NCBI GenBank assembly: GCA_031551515.1
Contig: JAVBNL010000011.1
Span: 85,329 to 149,328 of the forward strand
Source: FLUQ01 sp031551515
Lineage (GTDB): Bacteria > Desulfobacterota > Desulfovibrionia > Desulfovibrionales > Desulfovibrionaceae
Direction: 5' to 3'
Length of the DNA: 64,000 bases
This document shows, piece after piece, positions 24,227 to 32,887 of the stretch (the stretch's first letter is position 1; each line of letters begins with the position of its first letter). Under the pieces are notes generated by a model that saw only the letters and a list, made by a program, of their open reading frames with translations, did not search any database and was not told where the DNA came from. Both the position numbers and the translations under genes were made by a program.

Positions 24227-25747
24227 ATGACGGGCACTGTTTATCTCATCGGCGCGGGTCCCGGCGACCCCGGCCTTTTCACCCTGCGGGGCAAAGAGCT
24301 GCTCAGCCGTTGCGACGTGGTGGTCTATGACTATCTGGCCAACGACGCGCTGCTGGCGCACGCCAGGTTTGACGCCGAACTGATCTACGCGGGCAAGTCC
24401 GGCGGCAACCACAGCATGCCCCAAAAGGACATCAACCGCCTGATCGTGGAAAAAGCTCGGGAAGGCAAAAGCGTGGCCCGGCTGAAAGGCGGCGACCCCT
24501 ACATGTTCGGGCGCGGCTCTGAAGAGGCGGAAGAACTGGCGGAAGCGGGCATACCCTTTGAAGTGGTGCCCGGCGTGACCAGCGCCATTGCGGGCCCGGC
24601 CTACGCGGGCATTTCGCTGACCCACCGGGCCTATGCCTCATCCGTCATTTTCGCCACCGGCCACGAAGACCCCACAAAGCCCGAATCCGCCCATGACTGG
24701 AAGGCGCTGGCCACCGGCGGCAGCACCCTGGTCTTTTTCATGGGCATGAAAAACTTACCGGATATTGTCCGCAAACTTACCGATAACGGTATGGACCCAA
24801 AAACCCCGTCCGCATTGGTTCGCTGGGGCACAACGGCGGAGCACCGCAGCGCGGTCACAGACCTGCAAGGCCTGCCCCGCCTGGCGGAAGAGCAAAATTT
24901 CAGCGCGCCGTCGCTCATCGTCATCGGCAAGGTGGTCACGCTGCGCGAAAAGCTCGGCTGGTTCGAACAACGCCCCTTGCTGGGCAAGGGTGTTGTGGTC
25001 ACCCGTTCGCGCGAGCAGGCTTCAGGCCTTTCCGCGCTGCTGGCAGGGGAAGGCGCGCGGGTCATCGAATTTCCCACAATCAGCGTCACAGGGCTGGACG
25101 ATTACGCCCCGGTACGCGAGGCCGCCTGCCGCCTGCGCGAATATGACTGGGTGGTTTTCACCTCGGCCAACGGGGTGGACTTTTTCTGGCGCGAGCTGGA
25201 TTCTTTGGGCCTGGATTCGCGCGCCTTCGCCGCCTGCCGCGTGGCGGCCATCGGCCCGGCCACGGCAAAACGCCTTGCGGCGCGCGGCATCCGCCCCGAC
25301 TTCACCCCGCAAGCCTTCGTTGCGGAAAGCGCCCTTGCGGGCCTTGTGGCCCAAGGCGTTTCCGGCCGGAACATTCTTATCCCCAGGGCTCTCAATGCCC
25401 GCGACGTGCTGCCCCAAGGCCTGACGGATGCCGGAGCCCATGTGCACGTTCTGCCCGTGTATGCCACAACGCCTGTGAACAGCGGGCGGGAAAAGGTGCT
25501 GGAGCTTTTGAACCAGGGCGGCATCCAGTACGTGACCTTTAGCTCTTCGTCCACAGTGACCAATTTTCTGAAACAAATTCCTGCGGATACGCTGAAAAAA
25601 CACCCGAACCTGCGCTTCGCCTGCATCGGGCCGGTCACGGCCAAGACGCTGGAAGAAGCTGGCCTGACTTGCCATATCCAGCCGGAAGAATTTACCATTC
25701 CAGCTTTAGTCAAGGCGCTTATAACCTCCGCAACCCAAGAGAGGTAA
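24227..25747 (+). CDS. cobA-hemD: Fused uroporphyrinogen-III C-methyltransferase / uroporphyrinogen-III synthase
   Basis: 506 residues, two enzymes in one chain. The N-terminal half (to about 250) is SUMT: VYLIGAGPGDPGLFTLRGKELL at the start, then VARLKGGDPYMFGRGSEEAEELA and VPGVTSAIAGPAYAGISLTHRAYASSVIFATGH. It makes precorrin-2 from uroporphyrinogen III with SAM. The C-terminal half is HemD (GKGVVVTRSREQASGLSALL ... VVFTSANGVDFFWREL ... PVYATTP ... YVTFSSSSTVTNFLKQ), which closes the tetrapyrrole ring. Such CobA/HemD fusions are known in Desulfovibrio; they feed siroheme, heme d1/alternative heme and cobalamin routes. AAAGGA precedes the ATG; purN starts 3 nt after the stop. Confidence 0.93.
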   Translation: MTGTVYLIGAGPGDPGLFTLRGKELLSRCDVVVYDYLANDALLAHARFDAELIYAGKSGGNHSMPQKDINRLIVEKAREGKSVARLKGGDPYMFGRGSEEAEELAEAGIPFEVVPGVTSAIAGPAYAGISLTHRAYASSVIFATGHEDPTKPESAHDWKALATGGSTLVFFMGMKNLPDIVRKLTDNGMDPKTPSALVRWGTTAEHRSAVTDLQGLPRLAEEQNFSAPSLIVIGKVVTLREKLGWFEQRPLLGKGVVVTRSREQASGLSALLAGEGARVIEFPTISVTGLDDYAPVREAACRLREYDWVVFTSANGVDFFWRELDSLGLDSRAFAACRVAAIGPATAKRLAARGIRPDFTPQAFVAESALAGLVAQGVSGRNILIPRALNARDVLPQGLTDAGAHVHVLPVYATTPVNSGREKVLELLNQGGIQYVTFSSSSTVTNFLKQIPADTLKKHPNLRFACIGPVTAKTLEEAGLTCHIQPEEFTIPALVKALITSATQER

Positions 25748-25750
25748 GCC

Positions 25751-26494
25751 ATGCTGCGCATCGCGGTTCTCGCATCCGGCCGTGGGGGCAATTTACAGGC
25801 CATTCTGCGCCGCCTGGCCGAGGGGCGCATTCACGCCCGCATCGTCAAGGTGCTCTCCAACGTGCCGGACGCCCCGGCCCTGGATGTGGCCCGCGGGGCG
25901 GGCATACCGGTCTGGGCCAAAAGCCATACGGATTTTGCGGACCGCGCCGCCTTTGATGCGGCCATGCTGGCGGAACTGCGCGAAGCGGATGTGGAAGCCG
26001 TTATCCTTGCCGGGTACATGCGGCTGCTCTCTTCCGCTTTTATCCACGCCTATTCCGGCAAGATACTGAACATTCACCCTTCCCTTCTGCCCGCCTTTCC
26101 CGGCGTTGACGGCGGCGGCGACACGTTGGCCTACGGCGCGAAGCTGGCCGGCTGCACCGTGCACTTCGTAGTGGAAGACATGGATGCGGGCCCGGTGATC
26201 ATTCAGGCGGCCTTGCCCGTGCGCGAAGGCGACACCAAAGAAAGCCTGATGCCCCGCGTGCACACGCTTGAGCACCGCATCTACCCCCAGGCGGTTCAGT
26301 GGCTGGCCACGAACCGCCTGCGTATCAAGGGCCGCCAGGTGCGCCTGCTGCCGCCGGAAAAGAAGGAGGAATCGGAATACGAGGCGACTTTGCGCTTCGC
26401 CGCCAGCTCCCTTTCCGCCGTGGACGACGATTGCGCCCGCCCCGCCCCGGCCCTGGAATGCCTGATAAACCCGCCCCTGGAAGAAGGGTTCTGA
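25751..26494 (+). CDS. purN: Phosphoribosylglycinamide formyltransferase
   Basis: Third step of purine synthesis, transferring the formyl group of 10-formyl-THF to GAR. 247 residues; the enzyme usually has about 190-210, so this has a C-terminal tail of some 45 residues (after YPQAVQWLATNRLRIKGRQVRL) that is Glu/Ala-rich and not conserved. Motifs: LASGRGGNLQAILRRLAEG (phosphate loop), ILAGYMRLL, the catalytic NIHPSLLPAFPG (Asn/His) and VHFVVEDMDAGPVIIQAALPV (catalytic Asp). GAGAGG lies upstream. It sits three bases after cobA-hemD. Confidence 0.94.
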   Translation: MLRIAVLASGRGGNLQAILRRLAEGRIHARIVKVLSNVPDAPALDVARGAGIPVWAKSHTDFADRAAFDAAMLAELREADVEAVILAGYMRLLSSAFIHAYSGKILNIHPSLLPAFPGVDGGGDTLAYGAKLAGCTVHFVVEDMDAGPVIIQAALPVREGDTKESLMPRVHTLEHRIYPQAVQWLATNRLRIKGRQVRLLPPEKKEESEYEATLRFAASSLSAVDDDCARPAPALECLINPPLEEGF

Positions 26495-26495
26495 G

Positions 26496-27788
26496 ATGCG
26501 CGGCCGGGTCGCCATGACGGAAACGCGGCGGGAAGAGGTCTGGGAGGCTCTTTCCGAACTCTTCGTCGACAACGAGGTGGACTACCGGCAACTGGCCCGC
26601 GCACTGCAGGGCGAAGACCTGACGGAGTTGCACGAAATCTGCTTTAGCGAAGTGGCCCCGGTCTGCGCTTCCAACCTGCTGCCCCCCGCCCCGCCTGTCT
26701 GGCAAGGTTTTGACAGCTCCTGGCTGTTCGCTGAGATCAAAGAATCGCTGGCAAAACGCCGGTCCTCGCGTTTCGCCGCCCTCGCTCACGCGCTTCACAG
26801 CGCATGGCTGCGCTGGCGTTTCGCCTCATACTGGCGCGAGGCGGAACAAAAAATCAAACGCTACTGGGAGCTGCCCGCGCCCACCCCGCAAAATATCGCC
26901 GATATCGCCCACAAGGCCATGCTGCTGGAGGCCCAGGCTTCGCCCAAACCCGGCCTGGTCTGCCCGGACCACAACGGGTCGCACAAAGATATGGATTATC
27001 CCCTGTTCGCGGCCAGTGCGGACTCTTTACGGCCCTATCTGCTGCGCTGCGCCCAAATCGGCCTGGAAACGCATGAACAAGAAGCGCGCGAGGTCTTCCC
27101 CCTGTTGCGCGCCGCCGGGTGCGAGGCGGAAAAGGCCATGTTCGCGGCGACAGGCGGCGTCAACACCCACAAGGGGCAAATCTTTTCGCTGGGCCTTGTG
27201 TGCGCGGCCTGCGGCCGCCGCATGGCCAGCAATCTCCCGCTTGATCCGGAATACGTCGCGGCGGACGCCGCCGCCTTTATTCAAGGCATCGTGGCCAGCG
27301 ACCTGGAACCCTTGAAAACCGCCCTGCCGAACCGCAAGCTGACCGCCGGCGAAAAGCTGTATCTCGAACACGGCGTTACCGGGGTGCGGGGTGAAGCGGA
27401 AAGCGCTTTTCCCACGGCCATGACGGCCTTTCGCGCCTTGCGCCACGACGATGCCGGGCAGCCTCTTGAATTATCCTTACCGCAAGCGCTGTTGCGGATT
27501 CTGGCAGATTCCGCCGACACCAACATCCTTGCCCGGGGCGGGGCGGAAGGCTTGGCCTATGCCCGGGCGGAGGCCAAAAAAGCCCTTGATCTCGGGGGGA
27601 TGTATACCGAAGAGGGGCGATGCGCCGTCATGGCCATGCGTGACGAATTTCCCCGCCGCAACCTCAGCCCCGGCGGCTCCGCCGATCTGCTTGCGGTCTG
27701 CGTCTTTTTTCTGCTGCTGGCGGATGTTCCCAAGGGTTTTCAAGCAGTCAAAACTCCGGTACAGAGACTCCATGCAAATCGCCTATGA
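26496..27788 (+). CDS. CitG-like triphosphoribosyl-dephospho-CoA synthase with extra N-terminal domain
   Basis: 430 residues. The C-terminal 300 match CitG/MdcB: IAHKAMLLEAQASPKPGLVCPDHNGSHKDMDYPLFAASADSL, then FAATGGVNTHKGQIFSLG, GEKLYLEHGVTGVRGEAESAFPTA, DTNILARGGAEGLAYARAEA and the end FPRRNLSPGGSADLLAV. Family members join dephospho-CoA to ATP to make the prosthetic-group precursor of citrate or malonate lyase. The first ~130 residues (REEVWEALSELFVDNEVDYRQLARAL ... GFDSSWLFAEIKESL) are not part of CitG; they look like a small DUF7079-type domain, tentatively. No citrate or malonate lyase gene is here. The stop overlaps ribF by 17 bp. ATG 26514 is an alternative start. Confidence 0.85.
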   Translation: MRGRVAMTETRREEVWEALSELFVDNEVDYRQLARALQGEDLTELHEICFSEVAPVCASNLLPPAPPVWQGFDSSWLFAEIKESLAKRRSSRFAALAHALHSAWLRWRFASYWREAEQKIKRYWELPAPTPQNIADIAHKAMLLEAQASPKPGLVCPDHNGSHKDMDYPLFAASADSLRPYLLRCAQIGLETHEQEAREVFPLLRAAGCEAEKAMFAATGGVNTHKGQIFSLGLVCAACGRRMASNLPLDPEYVAADAAAFIQGIVASDLEPLKTALPNRKLTAGEKLYLEHGVTGVRGEAESAFPTAMTAFRALRHDDAGQPLELSLPQALLRILADSADTNILARGGAEGLAYARAEAKKALDLGGMYTEEGRCAVMAMRDEFPRRNLSPGGSADLLAVCVFFLLLADVPKGFQAVKTPVQRLHANRL

Positions 27789-28755
27789 TCTTGCGGGCCT
27801 GAAAGCCCTTGCCACGCCCGCCGCACCCGCCGCAGAGGCCGCGCACGCCGTGACCATCGGCAACTTCGACGGGGTACACCTGGGGCACCGGCGGCTCTTG
27901 CAGCGCACGCGCGAAAAAGCCGCCGCCACGGGCGCATTTTCCGCTGCCGTGACCTTTGATCCGCACCCCTTGCGAGTCATCAGCGGCGTGCATTTGCCCG
28001 ACCTCTTGACCCCGCTGCCGCGCAAGCTGGAACTTTTGGCCGACTCCGGCATAGACCTGGCCCTGGTGCTGCATTTCACCCCGGCCATGGCCGCCCTGGC
28101 GCCGCAAGAATTCGTGCGTTCCGTGCTGCTTGAGGGGTTGCGTCTCACGGATTTGGTCATCGGCTATGACTACGCCCTGGGCAAAGGCCGGGCGGGCGAT
28201 TTCACCATGCTTTCCGGCCTGGGCCGCGACTGGGGTTTTAGCGTGGAACAGCTGGACCCCGTGCTGGTGGACGGCGAAACCGTCAGTTCGTCGTTGATTC
28301 GCGAACGCATCAGGCAAGGCGCCGTGGACCGGGTGCGCCCGCTGCTGTGCAGGCTGCACGCCGTGGATGGCGAAGTCATCCGCGGGCAGGAACGGGGCAG
28401 AACCCTCGGTTTTCCCACGGCCAACCTGCTGCTGGGCGACGCGCTCATACCGCCGCCCGGCGTGTACGCCACCTGGACGGAGATCCTGCCCCAAGGCGGG
28501 GCGGCCAAAAGCGCGCCCCTGGCCGGCGTGACCAGCGTGGGAACCAACCCCACATTCGGCGGCACGAGCCTGTCGCTGGAAACGCACCTCTTTGATTTTC
28601 ACGGCGATTTGTACGGCAAAACCCTGCGCCTGCATTTCGCGGGCCGCCTGCGCGACCAGGAGCGGTTTGCCGACGTGCGGGCGCTCAAGCGGCAGATAGA
28701 AACGGATGCGCAAAACGCCCGCGTATACCTTGCCCGGCCCGCAGCCGGGCTGTGA
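27772..28755 (+). CDS. ribF: Bifunctional riboflavin kinase / FAD synthetase
   Basis: 327 residues. The N-terminal FMN adenylyltransferase domain has VTIGNFDGVHLGHRRLLQRTRE near residue 25, TFDPHPLRVI, and DLVIGYDYALGKGRAGDF. The C-terminal riboflavin kinase has GRTLGFPTANLLLGDALIPPPGVYATWTEI and SVGTNPTFGGTSLSLETHLFDFHGDLYGKTLRLHFAGRLRDQERFAD. It makes FMN and FAD. I chose ATG 27772, which opens MQIAYDLAGL; it overlaps the CitG-like gene by 17 bp in another frame, implying coupling. The stop falls inside the terminator stem. Confidence 0.95.
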   Translation: MQIAYDLAGLKALATPAAPAAEAAHAVTIGNFDGVHLGHRRLLQRTREKAAATGAFSAAVTFDPHPLRVISGVHLPDLLTPLPRKLELLADSGIDLALVLHFTPAMAALAPQEFVRSVLLEGLRLTDLVIGYDYALGKGRAGDFTMLSGLGRDWGFSVEQLDPVLVDGETVSSSLIRERIRQGAVDRVRPLLCRLHAVDGEVIRGQERGRTLGFPTANLLLGDALIPPPGVYATWTEILPQGGAAKSAPLAGVTSVGTNPTFGGTSLSLETHLFDFHGDLYGKTLRLHFAGRLRDQERFADVRALKRQIETDAQNARVYLARPAAGL

Positions 28756-28768
28756 GCCCCGGTTTTTT
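28745..28768 (+). terminator. Terminator overlapping the ribF stop
   Basis: CCGGGCT-GTG-AGCCCCGG followed by TTTTTT. The ribF stop codon lies in the loop/stem, so translation may shape the hairpin only after the ribosome leaves. Confidence 0.7.
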
Positions 28769-28835
28769 CGCCCTTTGCCGGAGAAAAAATACCGGCGCGC
28801 TGTATTTCGACAACAATCCGCGATAGGATGTTTGC

Positions 28836-29519
28836 ATGAAAACCATCCCTTCTTTCATCCGTATTTTCGGCCCGGCTCTCAGCCTGGCGCTGTGTCTGGC
28901 CTTTGCCGCGCCCTCCGCGTTTGCCGCAGCAGCCGAAGAAACACCGGTGCAGGCCATAGCCATGCTGCAAAAAGCCATTGAAACCAAAGACACCGACCTG
29001 ATGGAGCGGCACATCGACCTGGACGCCGTGCTGAGCAAAGGCGCCGACGCCGTGCTGGCGGATACGCAGGCCGTGCGCCGGGCGGAAGAAACATCTCCCG
29101 CCATCGCCCTGGTGCTTTCCGGCCTGGGTTCGGACGAACGGGCCCGCGCCGTGGCCAAACAACTGCTGACTTCCGAAACGAAGCAGTTCGTGCGTTACGG
29201 CGTCTCTTCCGGCGCGTTTGCCGGCACCGCGCAAAAAGGCCCCCACGCCGGGGCGGGCCTGTTCGGTTCTTTGCTGCGCGGCGGGGCCAAAGACAAAAAA
29301 ACCTTCGGCCCCGCGACCTTACGCAGCCGTAGCGGGTCGGAAGCGCGGGTCAGCGCCACGCTGGACGACGCCGCCAGCAAACAGAGCTACCCCCTGGACC
29401 TGCTGCTGCGGCAAAAAGACGGAATCTGGCGGGTGACCGAAATCAGCAATATCCACACATTGATCCGCCAGGCCACTAAAGACAAAGATGAAGACAAGGG
29501 CAAAGGCAAGCGGCCATGA
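28836..29519 (+). CDS. Secreted protein of unknown function (227 aa)
   Basis: Signal peptide with core FGPALSLALCLAFAAPSAFAAAA. AGGA precedes the ATG. The mature part opens TPVQAIAMLQKAIETKDTDLMERHIDLDAVLSKGAD, typical of periplasmic helical DUF2939-type domains, where a run of conserved Asp/Leu marks the second helix (tentative). The middle holds a Gly/Ala-rich loop, and the end is a beta part (SGSEARVSATLDDAASKQSYPLDLLLRQKDGIWRVTEISN) reminiscent of NTF2-like periplasmic proteins. A Lys/Asp/Gly tail (KDKDEDKGKGKRP) closes it. The stop overlaps the next gene (ATGA). Confidence 0.72.
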   Translation: MKTIPSFIRIFGPALSLALCLAFAAPSAFAAAAEETPVQAIAMLQKAIETKDTDLMERHIDLDAVLSKGADAVLADTQAVRRAEETSPAIALVLSGLGSDERARAVAKQLLTSETKQFVRYGVSSGAFAGTAQKGPHAGAGLFGSLLRGGAKDKKTFGPATLRSRSGSEARVSATLDDAASKQSYPLDLLLRQKDGIWRVTEISNIHTLIRQATKDKDEDKGKGKRP

Positions 29520-30484
29520 CCCGTTCGCGCCTTGCCGCCCTGCCGCTGCTGTTCGCGCTCACGCTCCTGCCTTTTGCGGCGCGGGGCGCTGATCTGGCCG
29601 TCAGCTGGCCGGGCAAGGACGTGCATTTGACCATACCCTTCACGGCGGGCAACGAGAGCGGCCTGTATTACAGCTTGCTCAAAGAAGCTTTTGCCGCGAA
29701 AACCGGCTGGAAGCTGCTGCTCCGCAATTTTTGGGCGGAAGCCGGGGGCCAGGCCTGGGCGCGCATGGCCGATGACGAGCCTGACGGCTATGCCCTGACC
29801 GGGGTCAATGTGCCGCACGTTTTTTTGCGCGGCCTGAAAGCCGATTCCGGCGTGAAACCGGCCGCGCTGCGGGTCTGCGTTCTGCTCAACCACACCCCCT
29901 GCGTGCTCTGGAGCCCGACCCCGGACCCCGCCGCCTTGAAAAACTTCATCGACGCGGCCCGCAAGAAGCCGGGCGGCCCGCTGGCCGCCGGGCCAGGCCG
30001 CTTCAGCTCAGCGCAGCTTGCCGCCCGCATGCTGGATCGGGCCGCCGGGGTGCGCAGCACCTATTTGCCCTATGCCGGCACGTCGGAAGCGGCCAAAGCG
30101 GCCAAAGAAGGCAAAGCGGCTCTCTTTTGGGCGCACAGCGTGACCCTGCCCGCCTTTGCGGGCGCGCGGCCCCTTGCGGTGGCGGCGGAAAAGCGCCACC
30201 CCGCGCTGCCCGGCGTGCCCACATTCCGCGAGTTGGGCTATGACGTGGTGCAGGGCACATACCGGGGCATCGCCGTGCCCGCGGGCGTGCCGGAAGAAAC
30301 CTGCGCCGGCATCGCGGCGGTGTTCAAGGGGCTTGCCGCTGACCCGGCCATCAGGGCCAAAGCCGTAAGCTTGGGCTTCACCCCCGTTGACCTGCCCTAT
30401 GAGCGGCTTGCCGTATTCGTCGCCGCGCGGGCCGAAGAGTGCCGCGCGCTGTACGAAGATTACGCGCTGGGGAAGCAGGACTGA
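29516..30484 (+). CDS. Bug/TctC-family periplasmic substrate-binding protein
   Basis: 322 residues with signal MTRSRLAALPLLFALTLLPFAARG. The Bug fold is recognised by an opening AVSWPGKDVHLTIPFTAGNESGLYYSLLKEAFAAKTGWKL (in place of the usual 'P-x-x-x-G-x-x-D'), the middle PDGYALTGVNVPHVFLRG, AGPGRFSSAQLAARML, the ligand-loop YLPYAGTSEAAKAAKEGKAALFW, and PLAVAAEKRHPALPGVPTFRELGYDVVQGTYRGIAVPAGVP, a Bug-family signature. Such proteins serve tripartite tricarboxylate (TTT) transporters or act as sensors. No TctA or TctB gene is nearby, so this is an orphan binding protein. It overlaps the preceding gene by four bases. Confidence 0.85.
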   Translation: MTRSRLAALPLLFALTLLPFAARGADLAVSWPGKDVHLTIPFTAGNESGLYYSLLKEAFAAKTGWKLLLRNFWAEAGGQAWARMADDEPDGYALTGVNVPHVFLRGLKADSGVKPAALRVCVLLNHTPCVLWSPTPDPAALKNFIDAARKKPGGPLAAGPGRFSSAQLAARMLDRAAGVRSTYLPYAGTSEAAKAAKEGKAALFWAHSVTLPAFAGARPLAVAAEKRHPALPGVPTFRELGYDVVQGTYRGIAVPAGVPEETCAGIAAVFKGLAADPAIRAKAVSLGFTPVDLPYERLAVFVAARAEECRALYEDYALGKQD

Positions 30485-30697
30485 GTTTTCGCGCGCTTTG
30501 CGCCGCGTCTGCCCCTTCCTCTTTGCCGCACCTCACGGCCCCTTCTGATGCTGCCGACAAAAGCATGCATTGCCGCGCCGCTTCGCTGACTCGGCGCGTC
30601 CTGCGCCTCGCCTTTCGGGCGGGGTCGCTTCACTTCCCCGTCTCGTTCCGCTTTCCTGTGGGACGGTGCCCTTGTGATGAAATAAGCAGAGCTGGGC

Positions 30698-31255
30698 GTG
30701 GACTACCAGTTCTCCTACGGCCCTGACGGCCGCCTCTCCCGCGTATTCCTGACCGGCATACCCCAGCACAAGGCCGGGCCGCTGCTGGATCCCTTGAAAC
30801 TGCCGCGCTCCATCTTCTGGAACGAAGGCTACGATGAAGAGCCGGAACCCTTTGACACGGGTCTGGAACTGCTCTGCGGCCGGGGCACCAAATACCTGAC
30901 TCTGCATTGCGGCTGCGACCAGGTGGGCACCCCGAAACTGTTCACCCTGGATAACGGCGCGCTGACCCGAAAAGTGACGTACGACAGCTTCGGCGTGCCC
31001 CTGCGCGACAGCCGCCCGAAACTGTTCAGTCCCATAGGCTTTGCCAACGGACTCTTGGACCGCGACACAGGCATTGTGCGCTTCTGCTACCGCGATTATG
31101 ATCCTGAAATAGGGCGCTTTTTATGCCCGGACCCGGCCAGGGACATGCGCGGCGACGGCGATCTATACGATTACTGCGCGGATGATCCGGTAAGTATGGT
31201 TGACCCTAACGGCCTGTGGACCAAGGCGACATTCGACGAATCAAAGGCCATGTGA
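30698..31255 (+). pseudogene. RHS repeat-associated core tip, truncated and orphan
   Basis: The frame holds the C-terminal end of an RHS/YD-repeat protein: YQFSYGPDGRLSRV (one YD-type repeat), HCGCDQVGTPKLFTLDNGALTRKVTYDSFGVPL, then the core signature GFANGLLDRDTGIVRFCYRDYDPEIGRFLCPDPARDMRGDGDLYDYCADDPVSMVDPNGL. Normal RHS proteins are over 1000 residues, with this block near the end and a toxin after DPNGL. Here an in-frame TAA lies four codons before the GTG at 30698, there is no signal or repeat shell, and the frame stops twelve residues after DPNGL. It is thus a leftover tip, of the kind made by RHS tip exchange. A GTG start with GAGCTGGG upstream is possible, so a short product could still be made. 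Confidence 0.75.
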
Positions 31256-31539
31256 AAAAGGCCTGCAATTGGGACAAGGGAACCTATGTAATCAGCTTCG
31301 GCGGTATTGATCTGTTCCGTAACTCAGCCTCATTCAGCGTTACCAGCAACGTCGCGATAGAAGAGTACAAGAGGCAGTTTAAAACGTCCGACTGTACGAT
31401 ACGCCATCACCCGGATGATTTCCTCGTCCTGATAGACATCGTCGATTATGTGGTTCTGAGTGAGGGGGGAATGAATACTTATTTTCCCAACGCCAAGCCG
31501 GGGTACGAACGAGTCGTGCCGCATACACCACAAAAATAA
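31216..31539 (+). CDS. Small protein at the RHS C-terminal toxin position, unknown family (107 aa)
   Basis: An open frame that begins at a GTG within the RHS DPNGL junction but in another frame. It reads KGHVKKACNWDKGTYVISFGGIDLFRNSASFSVT, then a charged stretch (YKRQFKTSDCTIRHHPDDFLVLIDIVDYVV), and ends VPHTPQK. I recognise no family. It is lower in GC than its neighbours, as expected for acquired RHS tip cargo. It could be the toxin domain cut off by a frameshift, an immunity protein, or both degraded. No ribosome site supports the GTG, so translation is doubtful. Confidence 0.5.
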   Translation: MDQGDIRRIKGHVKKACNWDKGTYVISFGGIDLFRNSASFSVTSNVAIEEYKRQFKTSDCTIRHHPDDFLVLIDIVDYVVLSEGGMNTYFPNAKPGYERVVPHTPQK

Positions 31540-31686
31540 GGTTTGGTAACGCATCTTTTACTGATTCAGCGACTCCTGCCGGATGCTCAGCGCATCCGGA
31601 CGGGTTTTTCACATCCTCCGCCCTGCGCCATCCCTTCCGCCACCCCGCCCTTGCTTCAAGCCGTACCCTGCGGTAGTATTTCTCCC

Positions 31687-32505
31687 ATGCAAAAATCCCT
31701 GTCCCGCCTGCCGGACCTCACGGCCCTTTTTGAACGCTATGAAGCCCTTTGCCGTGAGGCGGACGCCATCTTCGCCCACGTGCGCGAAAAGCACGGCGAG
31801 TGCGTCGCCTGCGAACCCGGCTGCGCCGATTGCTGCAGCGCCCTGTTTGACCTACCGCTGATTGAGGCCGTGTACATAAACCATGCCTTTCGCCAAAGCT
31901 TTCCCTCCGGCGCGCAGCGCTCCGCCCTGCTGGACGCGGCGGACGCGGCCGACCGGGCCATCCATAAAATCAAGCGCCGGGCTTTTAAAGACTGGCAAAG
32001 CGGCCGCGATGAAAACGCCATCATGGCGGAACTGGGCCGCGAACGGGTGCGCTGCCCGCTTTTGGGCGACGATGCGCGCTGTTCGCTCTATCACGCCCGG
32101 CCCCTGACCTGCCGCGTCTACGGCATACCCCTGAACATCGGCGGCAAGGGGCAGATCTGCGGCAAATCGCGTTTTGCTTCCGGCAACCAGTATCCCGCAG
32201 TGCACCTGGACGTTTTGCGCGGCCGCCTGGCCGAACTCAGCGGTGACCTCGCCCGGCACGTGCAGAGCGGCTACGATGAAGTGCACACGGTTCTGGTGCC
32301 GCTTTCCATGGCGCTTTTGACCGAGTACGACGCGACCTATTTCGGCGTGGGACGGACGCCGTCTGCGGGACGCGCGGCGCAAACGGACCCTCTTCAAGGC
32401 CCGGCGCCTGCGAGACGCACATCCTGTGAAAACGTGCCTCCTGCGGAGTCCGCGGCTCTCGCAGGGCCCGCGGCCCCGGCCGCAAAGGGGCGCTCGCGTG
32501 GCTGA
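31687..32505 (+). CDS. YkgJ-type cysteine-cluster protein
   Basis: 272 residues with the YkgJ/CxxCxxCC pattern: CVACEPGCADCC near residues 39-50, then CPLLGDDARCSLYHARPLTCRVYG near 118-141 (five more Cys positions), the layout of putative metal or iron-sulfur cluster proteins of the UPF0153 family. The N-terminal helix region (LFERYEALCREADAIFAHVREKHG) is as in that family. The C-terminal 60 residues are Pro/Ala-rich and not conserved. The ATG at 31687 lacks a strong ribosome site, but the longer frame upstream has no support. It overlaps the next gene by eight bases. Confidence 0.85.
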   Translation: MQKSLSRLPDLTALFERYEALCREADAIFAHVREKHGECVACEPGCADCCSALFDLPLIEAVYINHAFRQSFPSGAQRSALLDAADAADRAIHKIKRRAFKDWQSGRDENAIMAELGRERVRCPLLGDDARCSLYHARPLTCRVYGIPLNIGGKGQICGKSRFASGNQYPAVHLDVLRGRLAELSGDLARHVQSGYDEVHTVLVPLSMALLTEYDATYFGVGRTPSAGRAAQTDPLQGPAPARRTSCENVPPAESAALAGPAAPAAKGRSRG

Positions 32506-32887
32506 AAACTCCGGCATTTTCGGCAAGGCTTCTCCTTCCCCTTCCGGTGAAGAAGCCCAGGCCAAAAAACGCGGCATCTATGAGGCCATGAGCCCGCGCG
32601 GCAAGCGTTATGTGGATAAAATAGGGTACGATACCTGGGATCCCTTTGCCGAACCCAAAGAACCGCTGGATATCCGCACCGACATCAGCAAACGCACCAC
32701 TCAGCAACTGGTGCGCCAATTTTTACAGGAACATAAACCGGAAGGCGTGGGCAACGCCTACAGCCAGGGCGTTCTGGATTGCGCCCTGGGCATTGTGAAC
32801 AAAGACGAAAAGTTCCGGGGCATTTTTGAATTCTGCCTCTGGTACGACACCCTGCTGCGCCGCGAAGGCCATAAGGACCAAGCATGA
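32498..32887 (+). CDS. Conserved-looking small protein of unknown function (129 aa)
   Basis: Start is a GTG at 32498 that overlaps the YkgJ-type stop and has AAGGGG eight bases upstream; a longer frame is a shadow of the previous gene. The protein has a disordered basic N-terminus, then MSPRGKRYVDKIGYDTWDPFAEPKEPLDIRTDISKRTTQQLVRQFLQE and a compact helical end GNAYSQGVLDCALGIVNKDEKFRGIFEFCLWYDTLLRREGH. No known domain. It is soluble and highly charged. It sits in a tight string YkgJ-type / this / TPR with overlapping ends, so the three probably act together. Confidence 0.7.
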   Translation: MAENSGIFGKASPSPSGEEAQAKKRGIYEAMSPRGKRYVDKIGYDTWDPFAEPKEPLDIRTDISKRTTQQLVRQFLQEHKPEGVGNAYSQGVLDCALGIVNKDEKFRGIFEFCLWYDTLLRREGHKDQA

